Of a stretch of DNA of 64,000 bases, positions 16,974 through 27,481 are shown in pieces. The notes beneath the pieces are model-generated. The model saw only the letters and a list, made by a program, of their open reading frames with translations, had not been told where the DNA came from and made no database searches. The position numbers were made by a program, and so were the translations under genes. How positions within the stretch are numbered: position 1 is the stretch's first letter; each line of letters begins with the position of its first letter. The stretch is from Methylocystis sp. MJC1. GTDB lineage: Bacteria; Pseudomonadota; Alphaproteobacteria; Rhizobiales; Beijerinckiaceae. The stretch covers positions 1,525,001-1,589,000 of the forward strand of contig NZ_CP107558.1 in the NCBI RefSeq assembly GCF_026427715.1, written 5' to 3'.

Positions 16974-18272
16974 TTACCGCGCGCGGATCAGGCGTTCTGC
17001 GTCGTCGCGCAAATAGAACGTCGCGCCCAAGGCGTCCTTGTTCAGCGCCGGGTGAACGTCGTTTTCGTCGAGCAGCCTTTGAAGCTTCAAATGATGGATT
17101 GAGAACGAACGAGAAAGCGAAAACAGCGAAACAAATTTTCTGTCGAATGCTTCGATCTCCTTAATTGGGATCGCTCGCAGAGGGTATCGATTTTTTGGAT
17201 TTCTGACTACGATCGACGACATTAATCCAGCCGACACATCTCGGTCGATGACCGCAAGGCCAACGCCGATGCGCTTCGCGGCGACGCTAAAAGGGCAAAG
17301 CGTCAAATTTTGCGTCTTTCAGAACTTCGTTGACCTCTCGGAGATCGACGACGATGGCGGCGAAGCCTCGCTCAGTCCGCAGGCGCCCTTTCCAGGAGAG
17401 GCGATTATCAAGAATCGCGGAAACGACTTCCGCGGTGCTCCGATTGGCGCGCCTGGCTGCGTCCACAATTTTGAAGATCGGGGGCGCGATTGCGTCGACT
17501 TCTTCGGCTCCCTCTTGGAGCCGACGCAGGAAATCATCGAGATCGTCCCCGGCAAACGCGTGATCGCCGACGCCTAACGCCTTCGCTGATACAAGGGGCT
17601 CAATAAAGCCGTGTTCATACAAAACTCTAGCGTTCACACGGCCGGCGCCGAGATAGTCTTCGACTTCGGTGAGCGGCATCGAAGTAGCAATCCGCTCCAA
17701 AAGTTTCCGATGCTTGTCGGCATTGAACAAAAGGCGGCTGTTAAATTTGTCGCGCTCCGTATCGCTGAACAGGCCGGCGGCGAATAGCAGCGTTCTGAGG
17801 CGCTTGGGATGCACGCGGTATTCGATCGCGGCGGAATGAATAGAGTGCAAGCGACGGCGTTCGACGGGGACGCCCAAGATGAGATCGCCTGGGCCGACCG
17901 GCATCGTTTCGCAGGCATGGCGATATATGAGATCAATAATTGGCTTTTGTGACGTGTCGGGCCGACGGAGCCACTCGTTTAGCGGGCCTAAAACCGCCTG
18001 AACGCCTTGGTATCCATATTTGACAGGGGGATAGCTCGGCCGTCGCCAAGGCGCCTGATCGCGTGCGCGCCAAGCGCCCCGCGTTCGAGGCCAGCAAGGC
18101 TTTCGATCTTCGCGAGCGCGGCTGGTTGTCCGTCAATCACCGCTTGGAAGGAGAGATTGAAATCCGAACAGAAATGCCGCGCCTCTCGTTTGTGCAGATG
18201 TGCGAGCCGGGAGACGTAGCCCTCCGGCGCCTCGCCCGGCGCCAGAGCAAGGGTAGGGTAAAGCCCGCCCAT
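16974..18272 (-). pseudogene. tniQ: TniQ/TnsD-like transposition protein gene with two frameshifts
   Basis: TniQ-family proteins choose the target or assist the transposase of Tn7/Tn5053-like elements. Three consecutive segments on this strand join into one ~430-residue protein. The first is 18272 to about 18030 (YPTLALAPGEAPEGYVSRLAHLHKRE split here for length). The second runs from about 18030 to 17290 (VLGPLNEWLRRPD ... RRLHSIHSAAIEYRVHPKRL). The third runs from about 17295 to 16974 (SVAAKRIGVGLAVIDRDV). The breaks fall in a run of five G on the + strand near 18028 and a run of four A near 17290, so each is a one-base homopolymer change. The start overlaps the stop of tniB (TGATG at 18270-18274). 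Confidence 0.7.
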
Positions 18273-19342
18273 CAGAAATTTCTCCGTCCGTTACGGATAG
18301 ATTGATTATCGAGCCTCTTGTGGGCGCCAAGCGCCGTTGGTGCGACGGTTGCAAACGCCTTGCCGGAATCGATTTCATGCCAGGCGCGCGCAAGGAATGG
18401 ATTGGCGTCCTCGGCGCAGCCGGTACGCAAACGCCATGCGATCGCGAAGTCGTCGGCATTCATCTCCGCGACTTGGAGGGGCGACGTGGCGCGCAACCGC
18501 GTCAACGCTCCATAGATGGTGTCGAGGACGAGGTCTACGGCCGCGCCGAATTGCAATTGGACGGCATGGAGAAGGCGGCTCCCGAAATCCGTACTGTCCG
18601 AAAGGACGAGGCGGAGACCAGCCTTTTCGACGAGGGTCTCCGCCATAGCGGTTATCTCTGGAGAGTCGTCGGGAATTTTGAGTGGCGAGAATTCTACGAA
18701 TCTTGTGCGACGAAAGATCTGCGCGTCGGACTCCAGGAAAGACTTCAGGGTTGGAACACCGCTGAGGAGAAGCGAGACCGGCCAGTCGGGGTCGACCATG
18801 AGAGCCTTGAGCGTGTTGACGACACGCTGCGCCTCGATCGCGTTGGCGACCTGGGTCACGTGTTGCATTTCGTCAACGTGGACAATCTGGATCGCGGTTG
18901 ATTTCAGCCTGGCGCGGACCTCTTCCCAGATCCTGTGCTCGGGCAACTCGCGCTCGATTGGATATCCGAGCTGTCGCAACGTGGCGCGACCGAGCTGTTT
19001 CGACGTGCAGGGCGACGGCGCGCGTACGGTTACAAGCGGGCAACGGGTGCCGAGCGAACCATAACCGACGAGCGCCTCGTGTTTCTCGACCATTCGGAGC
19101 GTGGCCGTGGTCTTTCCGGCGCCACTCTCGCCAATTAGCGCAAGGTTACGCCCCTCACGGTTCCGATACCGCGCCCTCGGATCGTCGCCTGCTCCTGCGG
19201 CGCCGGCAAAATGACGCCGCAGGAGCCAATCGAATGCGTCGCGCAACAGATCGTCTCTGGCGCCAGCAAAATAGACCTGCCGGAGGCCTTCGACGATCTC
19301 AGCCGGATCGTCGACCGCGCGTTGCTGAGCGTTGGTCGCCAT
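18272..19342 (-). CDS. tniB: TniB/TnsC-like transposition ATPase
   Basis: 356 residues from the ATG at 19342 (an in-frame ATG at 19369 adds nine and would overlap tniA). It is the AAA+ ATPase that links target selection to the transposase in Tn7/Tn5053/Mu-type systems. Walker A is LIGESGAGKTTATL and Walker B is IQIVHVDEMQHVT, with the region PDWPVSLLLSGVPTL as sensor. The frame is intact. It lies between tniA (gap of 8 bases) and tniQ (one-base overlap), the canonical tniABQ order, and would be co-transcribed. Confidence 0.85.
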   Translation of the reverse strand: MATNAQQRAVDDPAEIVEGLRQVYFAGARDDLLRDAFDWLLRRHFAGAAGAGDDPRARYRNREGRNLALIGESGAGKTTATLRMVEKHEALVGYGSLGTRCPLVTVRAPSPCTSKQLGRATLRQLGYPIERELPEHRIWEEVRARLKSTAIQIVHVDEMQHVTQVANAIEAQRVVNTLKALMVDPDWPVSLLLSGVPTLKSFLESDAQIFRRTRFVEFSPLKIPDDSPEITAMAETLVEKAGLRLVLSDSTDFGSRLLHAVQLQFGAAVDLVLDTIYGALTRLRATSPLQVAEMNADDFAIAWRLRTGCAEDANPFLARAWHEIDSGKAFATVAPTALGAHKRLDNQSIRNGRRNF

Positions 19343-19350
19343 GGCGTTGC

Positions 19351-20655
19351 TTAATCCTCGATCCGCCATGACCGCGAGCGCTTCGCGGGCTGGGAATTAT
19401 CGGAAGTTGTCGACTGGTCCACGGGACGCTCTGGTTCACCGGTCGGAATTTGGTTCGACAGGAAGCCTGCGGACGTCGATTCGCCAGCCTCGACCCCGTC
19501 CGCCACATCGACAATCGCAAAGTTGATCATCGTGTTCTCAGCCGCCGCGCGCAGGGCGCCATCGCTGATGAGTTGCGGCGTAATACCAGCGCGGGTGACC
19601 GCGAGTTGATCGATTGCGCGCAATTTTTCGACCGCGTGTCGAACCGCAGGGCGGGAGACCTCCGCCTGGCTGGCGAACAACTTTCGCAAGTAAGCGCTCT
19701 CGCGCTCCCACTCCATAAGCGAGACGTTAGACAACACTTGATCGACGGCGGGGACGAGGATCCATTCTTCCTCGAGCTTTACCGCAATCGCGCTGATGAG
19801 GTCCGGGTCGAAATGAATTTCGACGTAACCATCACCCCGCTGCAGTCGATGCCGCTGCAGGTCATCGGAATGATACCAAAAATTGGCGTGCCTGATGCCC
19901 TCGACGCCAGTTTTCGCCTGCGCGGAGATTCCGAATTCGACAATCATTGTGAGTCGGTCCGGGGGCGGAGGAGCGCCGTATTTGTCCACGAGACGTCGCC
20001 AGGCGTTGAGCGGCGTTTCGCCGCCGAGACCCGAGTGCGGCTTGTTGTGGTAAATATCGACGACGGCAAGCGTCAAAGCCTGGGCAAGTTCTTCGAAAGT
20101 CAGCGTGGCTCGGGCTTCCGCGGGATAGTCGCCGCGCCGGACCGGGTTTTCAAAGGTTCGCCCTGTGTAAGGCGCGATTGCTTCGAGAGTCAGCGTTCGG
20201 AAGATGCGCTCGATGGTCGCGCGCAGCTGCGGCAAGCCGGCTGGCGTGTAGAGAATCGTAATGCCGAGACGAGCGACTGTTTCGCGGAAATCGGCATCGA
20301 TGAAGCTGGAGCCGTTGTCTGCGGCGATGAGGACTGGAAGTCCTCTTGCGGCCCAGTCGGCCGACGCACCGTACGCCTTCGCGACCCTCGTCTTGTCAGA
20401 CATCGCCAGCTTCAACGCCTTCAGGGCGCTCTTCGGCGACGGAGTCCGTGACAAGACGATCGCCATGACGTATCGAGTAGCGACGTCGACAAGGACAGTC
20501 ACCCAGATGCGAGCGCGTTCGAGCTTTTTGATTTCGTCAGGGGACAGCTGCTCGATGACTCGCTCGTTAGGGAGGAGCGTGATGAGTGGGGACGTTCCAC
20601 TCATCGATCTCGACACGCTCAAGCGGATGAAGCGTGTCGACTCCTCCGATAGACG
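19351..20655 (-). pseudogene. tniA: TniA/TnsB-like DDE transposase, 5'-truncated and frameshifted
   Basis: The catalytic core of an rve/Mu-type transposase. The acidic residues are visible: IDEWNV and LVDVATRYVMAIV (first Asp region), IAADNGSSF (second Asp) and ATIERIFRTL (Glu). A Mu C-terminal domain follows. The N-terminal DNA-binding region (about 200 residues in relatives) is missing: the sequence becomes TniA-like only after about 20655, where it joins a recD2-like gene. A one-base shift sits in a run of four G at 20588-20591 (+ strand), between the LERVEIDEWNV frame and the PLITLLPNERVIEQL frame. The transposase is therefore probably inactive. Confidence 0.75.
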
Positions 20656-22689
20656 ATGACGACGAGACGCTTGCCGCGCGTAACCGCCGTGTAGACCAGA
20701 TTGCGCGCCAACATCGTGTAGTGCTGTGTGGCGAAGGTGACGACGACCGCAGGGTATTCCGAACCCTGCGACTTGTGGATCGTGGTGGCATAGGCGGGAA
20801 CCAGCATATCGAGTTCGCCGAAGGGATATTCGACCTCGCGCCCGTCGAAATCGGCCCACAGGACGCCCTCGGCCTGGTCGATGCGGAGGATGCGCCCGAG
20901 GTCGCCGTTGAAGACCTCGCGGTCGTAGTCGTTCTCGGTCTGCATGACCTTGTCGCCGGGGGCGAAGCTCGACCCGAAGCGTTCGATCCCGACGGCCAAG
21001 TTGGGGTTCAGGGCCTTCTGGAGGTCGGCGTTGAGCGCGCGGGTGCCGAGGGCGCCGCGCTGCATCGGGCAGAGGACCTGCACGTCGCCGATCGGGTCGA
21101 GCCCGAAACGCTTCGGGATCCTATCCCGGACGATCTCGACGACTTTCGCGGCTCCCGCCTCGGGCTCGCCGGCCTCGACGAAATAGAAATCCGATGCCTC
21201 GCTGGCTTTGGGCCATTCCGGCGCCTCGCCGCGGTTGATGCTGTGGGCGTTGACGACGATCCGGCTTTCCGCCGCCTGGCGGAAGACCTCCGTCAACCGA
21301 GCGACGGGGATCGCGCCGGAATCGATGATGTCGGCGAGAACCTGGCCCGGCCCCACCGAGGGAAGCTGATCGACATCGCCAACGAGAAGCAGGCCTGCGC
21401 CCGGCGGAATCGCCTTCATGACCGCGAACATCAACGGCACGTCGACCATGCTGGTCTCATCCAGGACGAGGAGGTCGCACTCCAATGGATTGTCGGCGTC
21501 GCGGCGGAAACCGCCGTTCTTGGGATCGGTCTCGAAGAGGCGATGGATGGTTTTGGCCTCGATTCCGGTCTGCTCGGCCATGCGCTTCGCCGCGCGGCCC
21601 GTGGGCGCCGCGAGGAGCAGCTTCGTTCCTTTGGCGATGAGGATGCGAAGGATGGCGTCGAGCAGGGTCGTCTTGCCGACGCCAGGGCCACCCGTCACGA
21701 TGGTCACTTTGGATTTGAGCACGGTCTCAATCGCCGCGCGCTGCGATGCGGCGAGCGTTTTCCCCGTCCGCGCCTCGACCCAGGGGACTGCCTTGCCGGC
21801 GTCGATCGCTGGCCAGGGTGGGGCGCCCCGCGCGAGAACGCGTAGCTTCTCGGCGATCCCGCGCTCGGCGAGATGCAGGCCGCGCAGGAACACGCAAGGC
21901 TTTCCCTGAATCGTATCCGCGACCACTTCGCCCTCGGCGAGCTCCACCTCGAGGGCGCCGCGAATGATGAGCGCGTCGACATCGAGGAGGGCGACGGCGA
22001 GCTTCACCAGCTCCTCGACGGGCAGCCCGCAGTGACCGACTCTCTGGGGCGCTTCCCGCGTCATGCCGAGTTTCATGGCGATGGTGTCGGCCGTACGGAA
22101 CCCGATGCCACGAATGTCGCGCGCCAGCCGGTAGGGATTCTCGGTCATGACTTGGATGGCGTCATGCCGTAGGTCTTGAAAATGCGAACGGCCCGCGACG
22201 TGCCGACGCCGTGGGCGTGCAGGAACACCATGATGTCGCGCACGGTCTTTTGCTCGGCCCAGCCGGCGACGATCTTGGCGGCGCGGAACTCTCCGATGCC
22301 GGAAACCTCTCGCATCCGTTCGGGCTCGGCCTCGATGATCTCGAAGGTCTGCTCCCCGAAAGCCGTGACGATACGCTTCGCGAGCACGGGGCCGATGCCG
22401 CGGACCATGCCAGAGCCGAGATATTTCTCGATCCCTTCGGCCGTCGTCGGCGGAGTTGTCTTGAGAAAGTCGGCCTTGAATTGGAGCCCGTGCGCCCGGT
22501 CGGTGACCCAGACGCCGACGGCGTCGCGGAAATCGACGCGACGTGGCCGACGACGGGCACGAGGTCGCGCTTGCCGCGCGCCTTCACCTTGAGAACGGCG
22601 AAGCCGTTGTCTTCGTTGTGGAAGGTCACGCGTTCGACGGATCCGACGAGCGTTTCCTTGGGAGGCGTCGGGTTGGTTGATGGTTGCAA
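20655..22689 (-). pseudogene. recD2: RecD2-like helicase gene, frameshifted twice and cut at its 3' end
   Basis: RecD2-type 5'-3' DNA helicase remnant. The N-terminal OB-like segment (TLVGSVERVTFHNEDNGFAV) is in one frame to about 22535. The helix-hairpin-helix region (VRGIGPVLAKRIVTAFG, EVSGIGEFRAAKIVAGW) is in a second frame to about 22165. The helicase motor is in a third: Walker A VTGGPGVGKTTLL, Walker B LLVLDETSMVD, GDVDQLPSVGPG, and a C-terminal THKSQGSEYP and ARNLVYTAVTRGKRLVVIV. Just after the last motif the frame runs into the tniA remnant and stops at 20619, losing roughly the last 30 residues. Together these make function unlikely. Confidence 0.75.
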
Positions 22690-22743
22690 ACGATGACCCA
22701 GGAAGGAGCGTCGACGACGCTATCCTAACAACCGGGAGACAGG

Positions 22744-24501
22744 CTAGTTAAGCATACGCCGCTGGCTTGCCGCATAGCCCGCGTGCAGGGCGGCTTCAAC
22801 CGCGCATCGCAAATTGCGCGCGCTGATGCCTTCGCGTTCGAAACGACGGCGAAGTCGCTCGATCGCTTCCGGAAGAAGGTCGATCGGTACTTCAACCTCC
22901 GCTTCTTCTGAACTCTTTGGCTGAAGGTCGGACAGAATAGACGCGAGCAGCGCGTCGAAATGCTCCGGCTGCGGCGGACCGATTTCGTGAATCGTCACGC
23001 GCGAGAGGAGGGGCCCACGGAGGCTTTGCGTGCCGTTGGCGCCAAGGACCCACATGACGTATGAGAGGTTGACGGGCAGGCCGAGACAAGGGTCCTGCCA
23101 ATCGTTCGAGGTTTCTGGTTCCAACCAGGTCAGCAGCGTCCGGCTCACCGCGCCATTGCGGCTGTTCATGCTTTCTTTGTCGATTTCATCGACGAAGATC
23201 AATGGATTGCCGAAATCGATCCGCCCCAGCAAACGAACTGGCGCCGCGACTTCGGCTGTCGACCAACCTTTGGCTGTTCCCGCGAAATCCCGATTATCCG
23301 TTTCCCCCGCGCGATCGACGCGTTGGAATGGCAAGGCGAAGGCTTCCGCCAGGGCGCGGACGAAGCGCGATTTACCGACGCCGGGCGGACCTAAAAGCAG
23401 GATTGGCGCAAAGCCGCAGCCGCCATGGTGTCGTTTCGCGTGGGCGAGGATGTCGCGGCGCAATGCGTTCAAAACGGAGGCGAACCAGGGGAAGCGCGCG
23501 TAGAGCGCGGCGATCGCTGCGTCAACGTCCCCCGCAGGTGCCAGAGGCCGCGGTTTCGCCAGTCTTTCTTTCAGCGCATCGATCTCTCCCTCAGAGCTCC
23601 GTCGGCCGCCAAATCTGGACCCGGCTTGAGACGAAGGCTTTAGCGGCGCGATGAGGCGAACATGACCGACAGGGTCCGCGACGGCCATGGCGGTTTCGCG
23701 CGTTTTGGCCTGCTCGCTTAGCCAGCGATGGAGCAGGGGGTGCGGCAGCCAATATCCGGATCGTCCCGTCAGCAAGACATGCAACGGGATCGGGCAAAGC
23801 TCGGGCGGCGCCATGGGAGCGCATCCCGCCCCAACCGCGCACCGTGGCCCTCGTCGCATCCATTTCTCTTTGCGCCAAACGGCGTAATGAGCGTCGAGGG
23901 AATCCCAAAGGTCGCCCCAGCAGCGACCAGGATATCGCCGCAAAATCTCTCTCGCATGGTCGCCGGCGATCTCGATGCGGCGTTCTTTCGGGAGATCGCC
24001 GTGGCCGAAATAGGCTCCGTCCAGCGCGAAGACGAGCGCCGCCTTCAACACCACCAGCGCGTCGGATGGCGCGTACGAGTGCCCCGCGCTGTGCGTCGCG
24101 AATGGGCGGCGCGCCGCGAACAATGCATTGCGTTGTTCGGCGACAAGACAGTTCAGTTCGGCGCGCAGAAAGGCTGCGCCCCAGGTAATTTCGGCACGGG
24201 AAGCGGGTGTGTCGGCGTCGCGGCCGGGCGTCGTCACGCTTAGGAAAGTCGCCTCCGGTTTGTTATGGGGTCGCAGCCAGTGACGCTCGCCGGGGGCCAG
24301 ACCGCTGCGCTGGAACCAGCCGAATCCTTGTCGCGCGCTGATTTGGACGCCGTCCTTGAGGCGGCCGTATCGATCAAGAACGGCGACGAGTTGCTGAAGC
24401 TTGATCAAGCGGAGCTCGCCTTCGGGGCCCACTGGCGCCTGCCGGGGCGCAGCGTCGGATTTCGCCGTGTCGAATTTTTGGAATTTGCGGTCGACAGTCA
24501 T
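22744..24501 (-). CDS. AAA+ ATPase (Lon-like core) of unknown function
   Basis: 585 residues, uninterrupted. The C-terminal half is an AAA+ module: Walker A ILLLGPPGVGKSRFVRALAE, Walker B PLIFVDEIDKESMN, a sensor YVMWVLGANG and an arginine-finger-like LRGPLLSRVTIHEI, ending in a helical lid. The arrangement resembles the ATPase part of Lon, but no Ser-Lys protease domain follows. The N-terminal ~300 residues show no family I recognise. It lies 55 bases upstream of the recD2-like remnant, on the same strand as the tni genes, and may belong to the mobile element or an associated DNA-processing island. Confidence 0.7.
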   Translation of the reverse strand: MTVDRKFQKFDTAKSDAAPRQAPVGPEGELRLIKLQQLVAVLDRYGRLKDGVQISARQGFGWFQRSGLAPGERHWLRPHNKPEATFLSVTTPGRDADTPASRAEITWGAAFLRAELNCLVAEQRNALFAARRPFATHSAGHSYAPSDALVVLKAALVFALDGAYFGHGDLPKERRIEIAGDHAREILRRYPGRCWGDLWDSLDAHYAVWRKEKWMRRGPRCAVGAGCAPMAPPELCPIPLHVLLTGRSGYWLPHPLLHRWLSEQAKTRETAMAVADPVGHVRLIAPLKPSSQAGSRFGGRRSSEGEIDALKERLAKPRPLAPAGDVDAAIAALYARFPWFASVLNALRRDILAHAKRHHGGCGFAPILLLGPPGVGKSRFVRALAEAFALPFQRVDRAGETDNRDFAGTAKGWSTAEVAAPVRLLGRIDFGNPLIFVDEIDKESMNSRNGAVSRTLLTWLEPETSNDWQDPCLGLPVNLSYVMWVLGANGTQSLRGPLLSRVTIHEIGPPQPEHFDALLASILSDLQPKSSEEAEVEVPIDLLPEAIERLRRRFEREGISARNLRCAVEAALHAGYAASQRRMLN

Positions 24502-24895
24502 TGCCCGCCCCCTTGGGGACGAGCCGTTGGCGTCAATCCCCGAAAAATATCCACGCCAAATCGTTTGCGCCCGCGGTTATCCGCGGCGAATTAACGAGGC
24601 GTATGGTTGGGCGATTGACGATCATGGTTGTTCGCTTATCACGTTTGATGGATTGCGCCAAGAGCGCGTTGGCTCGCGCGGTTTCCACAAGCCCAGAACA
24701 CGTCCCTTGGGTTTGTTCATCTGAGCCATTGGCCGCAAGCGGTTGGCGCGCCATTCAATTACTGGGTCTTGCCCGCCATCGTCGTCGCTTGCCTGAAGGT
24801 ATAGAAAATATTTCGAATGACGTTCCAAGATTGAGGCTTCGCGCGTCTCAGAACAAAGGGAGGACTTGTCCTCGCCGATTTCTGAGCGGTGGAAG
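24502..24895 (+). other. Intergenic region upstream of mbnT
   Basis: About 390 bases between the divergent AAA+ ATPase gene and mbnT. No gene is convincing. It should contain the mbnT promoter, probably read by the ECF factor MbnI, but I could not identify its -35/-10 pair with confidence. AAAGGGAGG (24855-24863) precedes a TTG at 24866 by only two bases, so it is a poor ribosome site for that codon. Confidence 0.4.
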
Positions 24896-27481
24896 ATGAA
24901 CAAGACGGCGGCCAGGAGAGAGTGGAAAAGAACAACGGCGATCGCGATCGTCATGGGCGTGAAAGCGATCGAAGCAGGCAGCCCCGCCGTCGCGCACGCC
25001 TCGATGACCAACAGGGAAATCGCTGAGGCTGTCAAAATCTACCAAATTCCGCAAGGCTCGATGGACGCCGCGCTGAATCGTTTGGCGGACGTAAACGGCA
25101 TTCACGTCCTCTATCATTCGCGACTGACCGAGCATCTCACAACGCCCGGGCTGAAAGGAAATTATACGCTTACCGGCGCGCTAGACTCTCTGTTGTCCGG
25201 AACCGGGCTCAAATACCGCCTGAGCGAGAATGGGGAGACAATCTCCATTGTCCTGGCTCAATCCGGCCAGACCATGAACGATGCAGGCCCACGCGGCGCG
25301 CAAGCATTGCCGCCAATCGAGGTTGGCGCTTCCTCTCCATCGACCCCACAGACATCTCGTGGGAGCGGAGAAGGCCACTACGGCGCGGAGCCGCCGCGTG
25401 ACTCTCATCCCGGAAAGGATGCTCTCGGCGGGCGGTTGACCGGCTACATGGCCGACACGGCGAGCACGACGCTGAAGACCGATATGCCCTTGATGAAGAC
25501 GCCATTCTCGGTGCAGGTCATCACGCGCGAGACGATGGACGATCAGCAGGCGATCGACCTCAAGGACGCTGTCGTAGGCAATTCAAGCGGCGTCCTTGCC
25601 GTGCCCAACAGCTCCTTCTACACCGGTCTTATGATTCGCGGTTTTTCAACGAACACAAGCCTATATTTCAACGGCTTGCGCCAATACCAGCTGATGAACG
25701 TCGATACCGCCAATCTTCAGTCGGTTGACGTTTTGAAAGGTCCGGCCGCCATGCTCTATGGGCGATCCGAGCCCGGCGGCTTGGTTGATCTTGTGCCAAA
25801 ACGCCCCTTGGACACGCCTTACTATTCCGTGCAGGAGCAGGCCGGCTCATATGGCTTCACCCGGACGACGGTGGACGCGACGGCGCCTTTGAACAAGGAG
25901 AAAACGCTCGCCTATCGCTTCAACGGGAGCTATGTTCGTTCCGATTCTTTCCAGGACTTTGCAAACAAAGAATATTACTTCCTGGCTCCGACATTCTCCT
26001 TCCGCCCGAACGACCAATTCAGGGCCAATATCGACTTGCAGTTCATGCATGACGTGTTCATGCCCGAGTCCAACACCGTTGCGGTTGGCAACAGACCCGC
26101 GTCGATCCTAATCACGCGCTACCTTCAAGACCCCTCATACACCGGCAAGCTTCCGCAGCGGTTCGACCTTAGATACTATGGATATGACTGGACTTTCGAC
26201 ATCGACAAGAATTGGAGCCTGACGAATAGGCTATACTACAGGAGCCAAGGGCAAGATCTATCGTCGGTGTCCTTCATCGGCCTCAATCAAGCGACAGGCG
26301 TCCTGACGCGCGGCTCCTATTACCAGTCCATCACCAACCAAGGCATGGCAACAAATCTGGATCTGAAGGGCAAGTTCGTCACAGGTCCCTTGAGCCACTC
26401 CACGCTGGTCGGATTTGACTATTATAGCAACTATCAGCCGCTCGCGCCCTTCTATCTTGTCGTGCCGGCGTCGAAATATCTGCCCACGTTCAACATTTAC
26501 GCGCCAATTTATGGGAGCAGATATGCCGGCGTAACGCCGAACCTTTTCACCACCAATGCGGAATCATGGAAAGGCGTCTACGCCCAGGACACAATTTCAT
26601 TCTGGGACGACAAAATCCATCTGCTTCTCGGCGGTCGATACGATTGGGCGGAAGTCGACTACCAGGTGAAAAACAACGATCTGCGCACCGCTTGGATTGT
26701 GAGCCCGAGTTGGAGCAAGGCTTTCAGTCCTCGCGTGGGTCTTACCATTCAGCCGATGCCATGGCTTTCCGTATACGCCAACTACACGAAGGCGCTCAAT
26801 GCCGACAACGGGCTCAACGCAGGCAGCGCGATTCCTTCGCCATTGCCGCCAGTCCGGTCCTATGAATGGGAAGGCGGCATGAAGGCGGAATTCTTGGATA
26901 AGCGGCTCTTGCTGACGCTGGCGTATTTCGACCTTGTCAAGACGAACGTCCCGGGGCCTGATCCGACCAATCCCGGCAACACGCTGGTGGCGGGCGAAGC
27001 GGAGAGCAAAGGATTCGAAGTCGATTTGAAGGGGCGGATAGACGAGAACTGGAGCGTGATCGCCAATTATACACATGACGATGTACGCGTTACCAAAGGC
27101 TCGCTCTACAATCCGCTCACCGAAATCAATACCCAGCTGTTTATTGCCGGAAATCGGCTTCCCACCGTTCCCAAGAACATGGGCAATCTTTGGGTCAAAT
27201 ACGACGCTGAGGGCTTACTCAAAGGCTTCAGCATCGCCGGCGGCGCCCAAGTCGTGGGGACCGCCTTCGGCGACAACGCCAACTCCTTCACGATTCCGGC
27301 CTATGCGATCCTGAATGGAATGCTCTCCTACCGTTTCGACGTCGGTCCGGCGCATCTCACCGCGCAGCTCAACGCTAAAAATCTCCTGGACACGACATAT
27401 TATGCAAGCTCTGCATCACGGTTCCAGATCATGCCCGGAACTCCGCGAACCATCGTCGGTTCCCTACGGCTGGAATTCTAA
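24896..27481 (+). CDS. mbnT: TonB-dependent methanobactin receptor, MbnT-type, with STN signalling domain
   Basis: 861 residues from the ATG at 24896 (an in-frame TTG at 24866 adds ten). The order is: signal peptide; a Secretin/TonB short N-terminal domain (PQGSMDAALNRLADVNGIHVLY ... GLKYRLSENG, split here), which transducers use to contact a FecR-type anti-sigma; a plug domain (TPFSVQVITRETMDDQQ, then VDVLKGPAAMLYGRSEPGG); and a 22-strand barrel ending in LRLEF with a terminal Phe. In known systems MbnT imports copper-loaded methanobactin. The assignment to methanobactin rests on mbnA-F 5 kb away and on FecR/FecI-type genes in the same region; a siderophore substrate cannot be excluded from sequence alone. 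The gene ends four bases inside the convergent RND gene. Confidence 0.8.
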   Translation: MNKTAARREWKRTTAIAIVMGVKAIEAGSPAVAHASMTNREIAEAVKIYQIPQGSMDAALNRLADVNGIHVLYHSRLTEHLTTPGLKGNYTLTGALDSLLSGTGLKYRLSENGETISIVLAQSGQTMNDAGPRGAQALPPIEVGASSPSTPQTSRGSGEGHYGAEPPRDSHPGKDALGGRLTGYMADTASTTLKTDMPLMKTPFSVQVITRETMDDQQAIDLKDAVVGNSSGVLAVPNSSFYTGLMIRGFSTNTSLYFNGLRQYQLMNVDTANLQSVDVLKGPAAMLYGRSEPGGLVDLVPKRPLDTPYYSVQEQAGSYGFTRTTVDATAPLNKEKTLAYRFNGSYVRSDSFQDFANKEYYFLAPTFSFRPNDQFRANIDLQFMHDVFMPESNTVAVGNRPASILITRYLQDPSYTGKLPQRFDLRYYGYDWTFDIDKNWSLTNRLYYRSQGQDLSSVSFIGLNQATGVLTRGSYYQSITNQGMATNLDLKGKFVTGPLSHSTLVGFDYYSNYQPLAPFYLVVPASKYLPTFNIYAPIYGSRYAGVTPNLFTTNAESWKGVYAQDTISFWDDKIHLLLGGRYDWAEVDYQVKNNDLRTAWIVSPSWSKAFSPRVGLTIQPMPWLSVYANYTKALNADNGLNAGSAIPSPLPPVRSYEWEGGMKAEFLDKRLLLTLAYFDLVKTNVPGPDPTNPGNTLVAGEAESKGFEVDLKGRIDENWSVIANYTHDDVRVTKGSLYNPLTEINTQLFIAGNRLPTVPKNMGNLWVKYDAEGLLKGFSIAGGAQVVGTAFGDNANSFTIPAYAILNGMLSYRFDVGPAHLTAQLNAKNLLDTTYYASSASRFQIMPGTPRTIVGSLRLEF

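Noticed and set aside
16974..24501. CRISPR-associated transposon
   Set aside because: TniA/B/Q are present but there is no cas gene and no repeat-spacer array; the module fits a decayed Tn5053/Tn7-like element.
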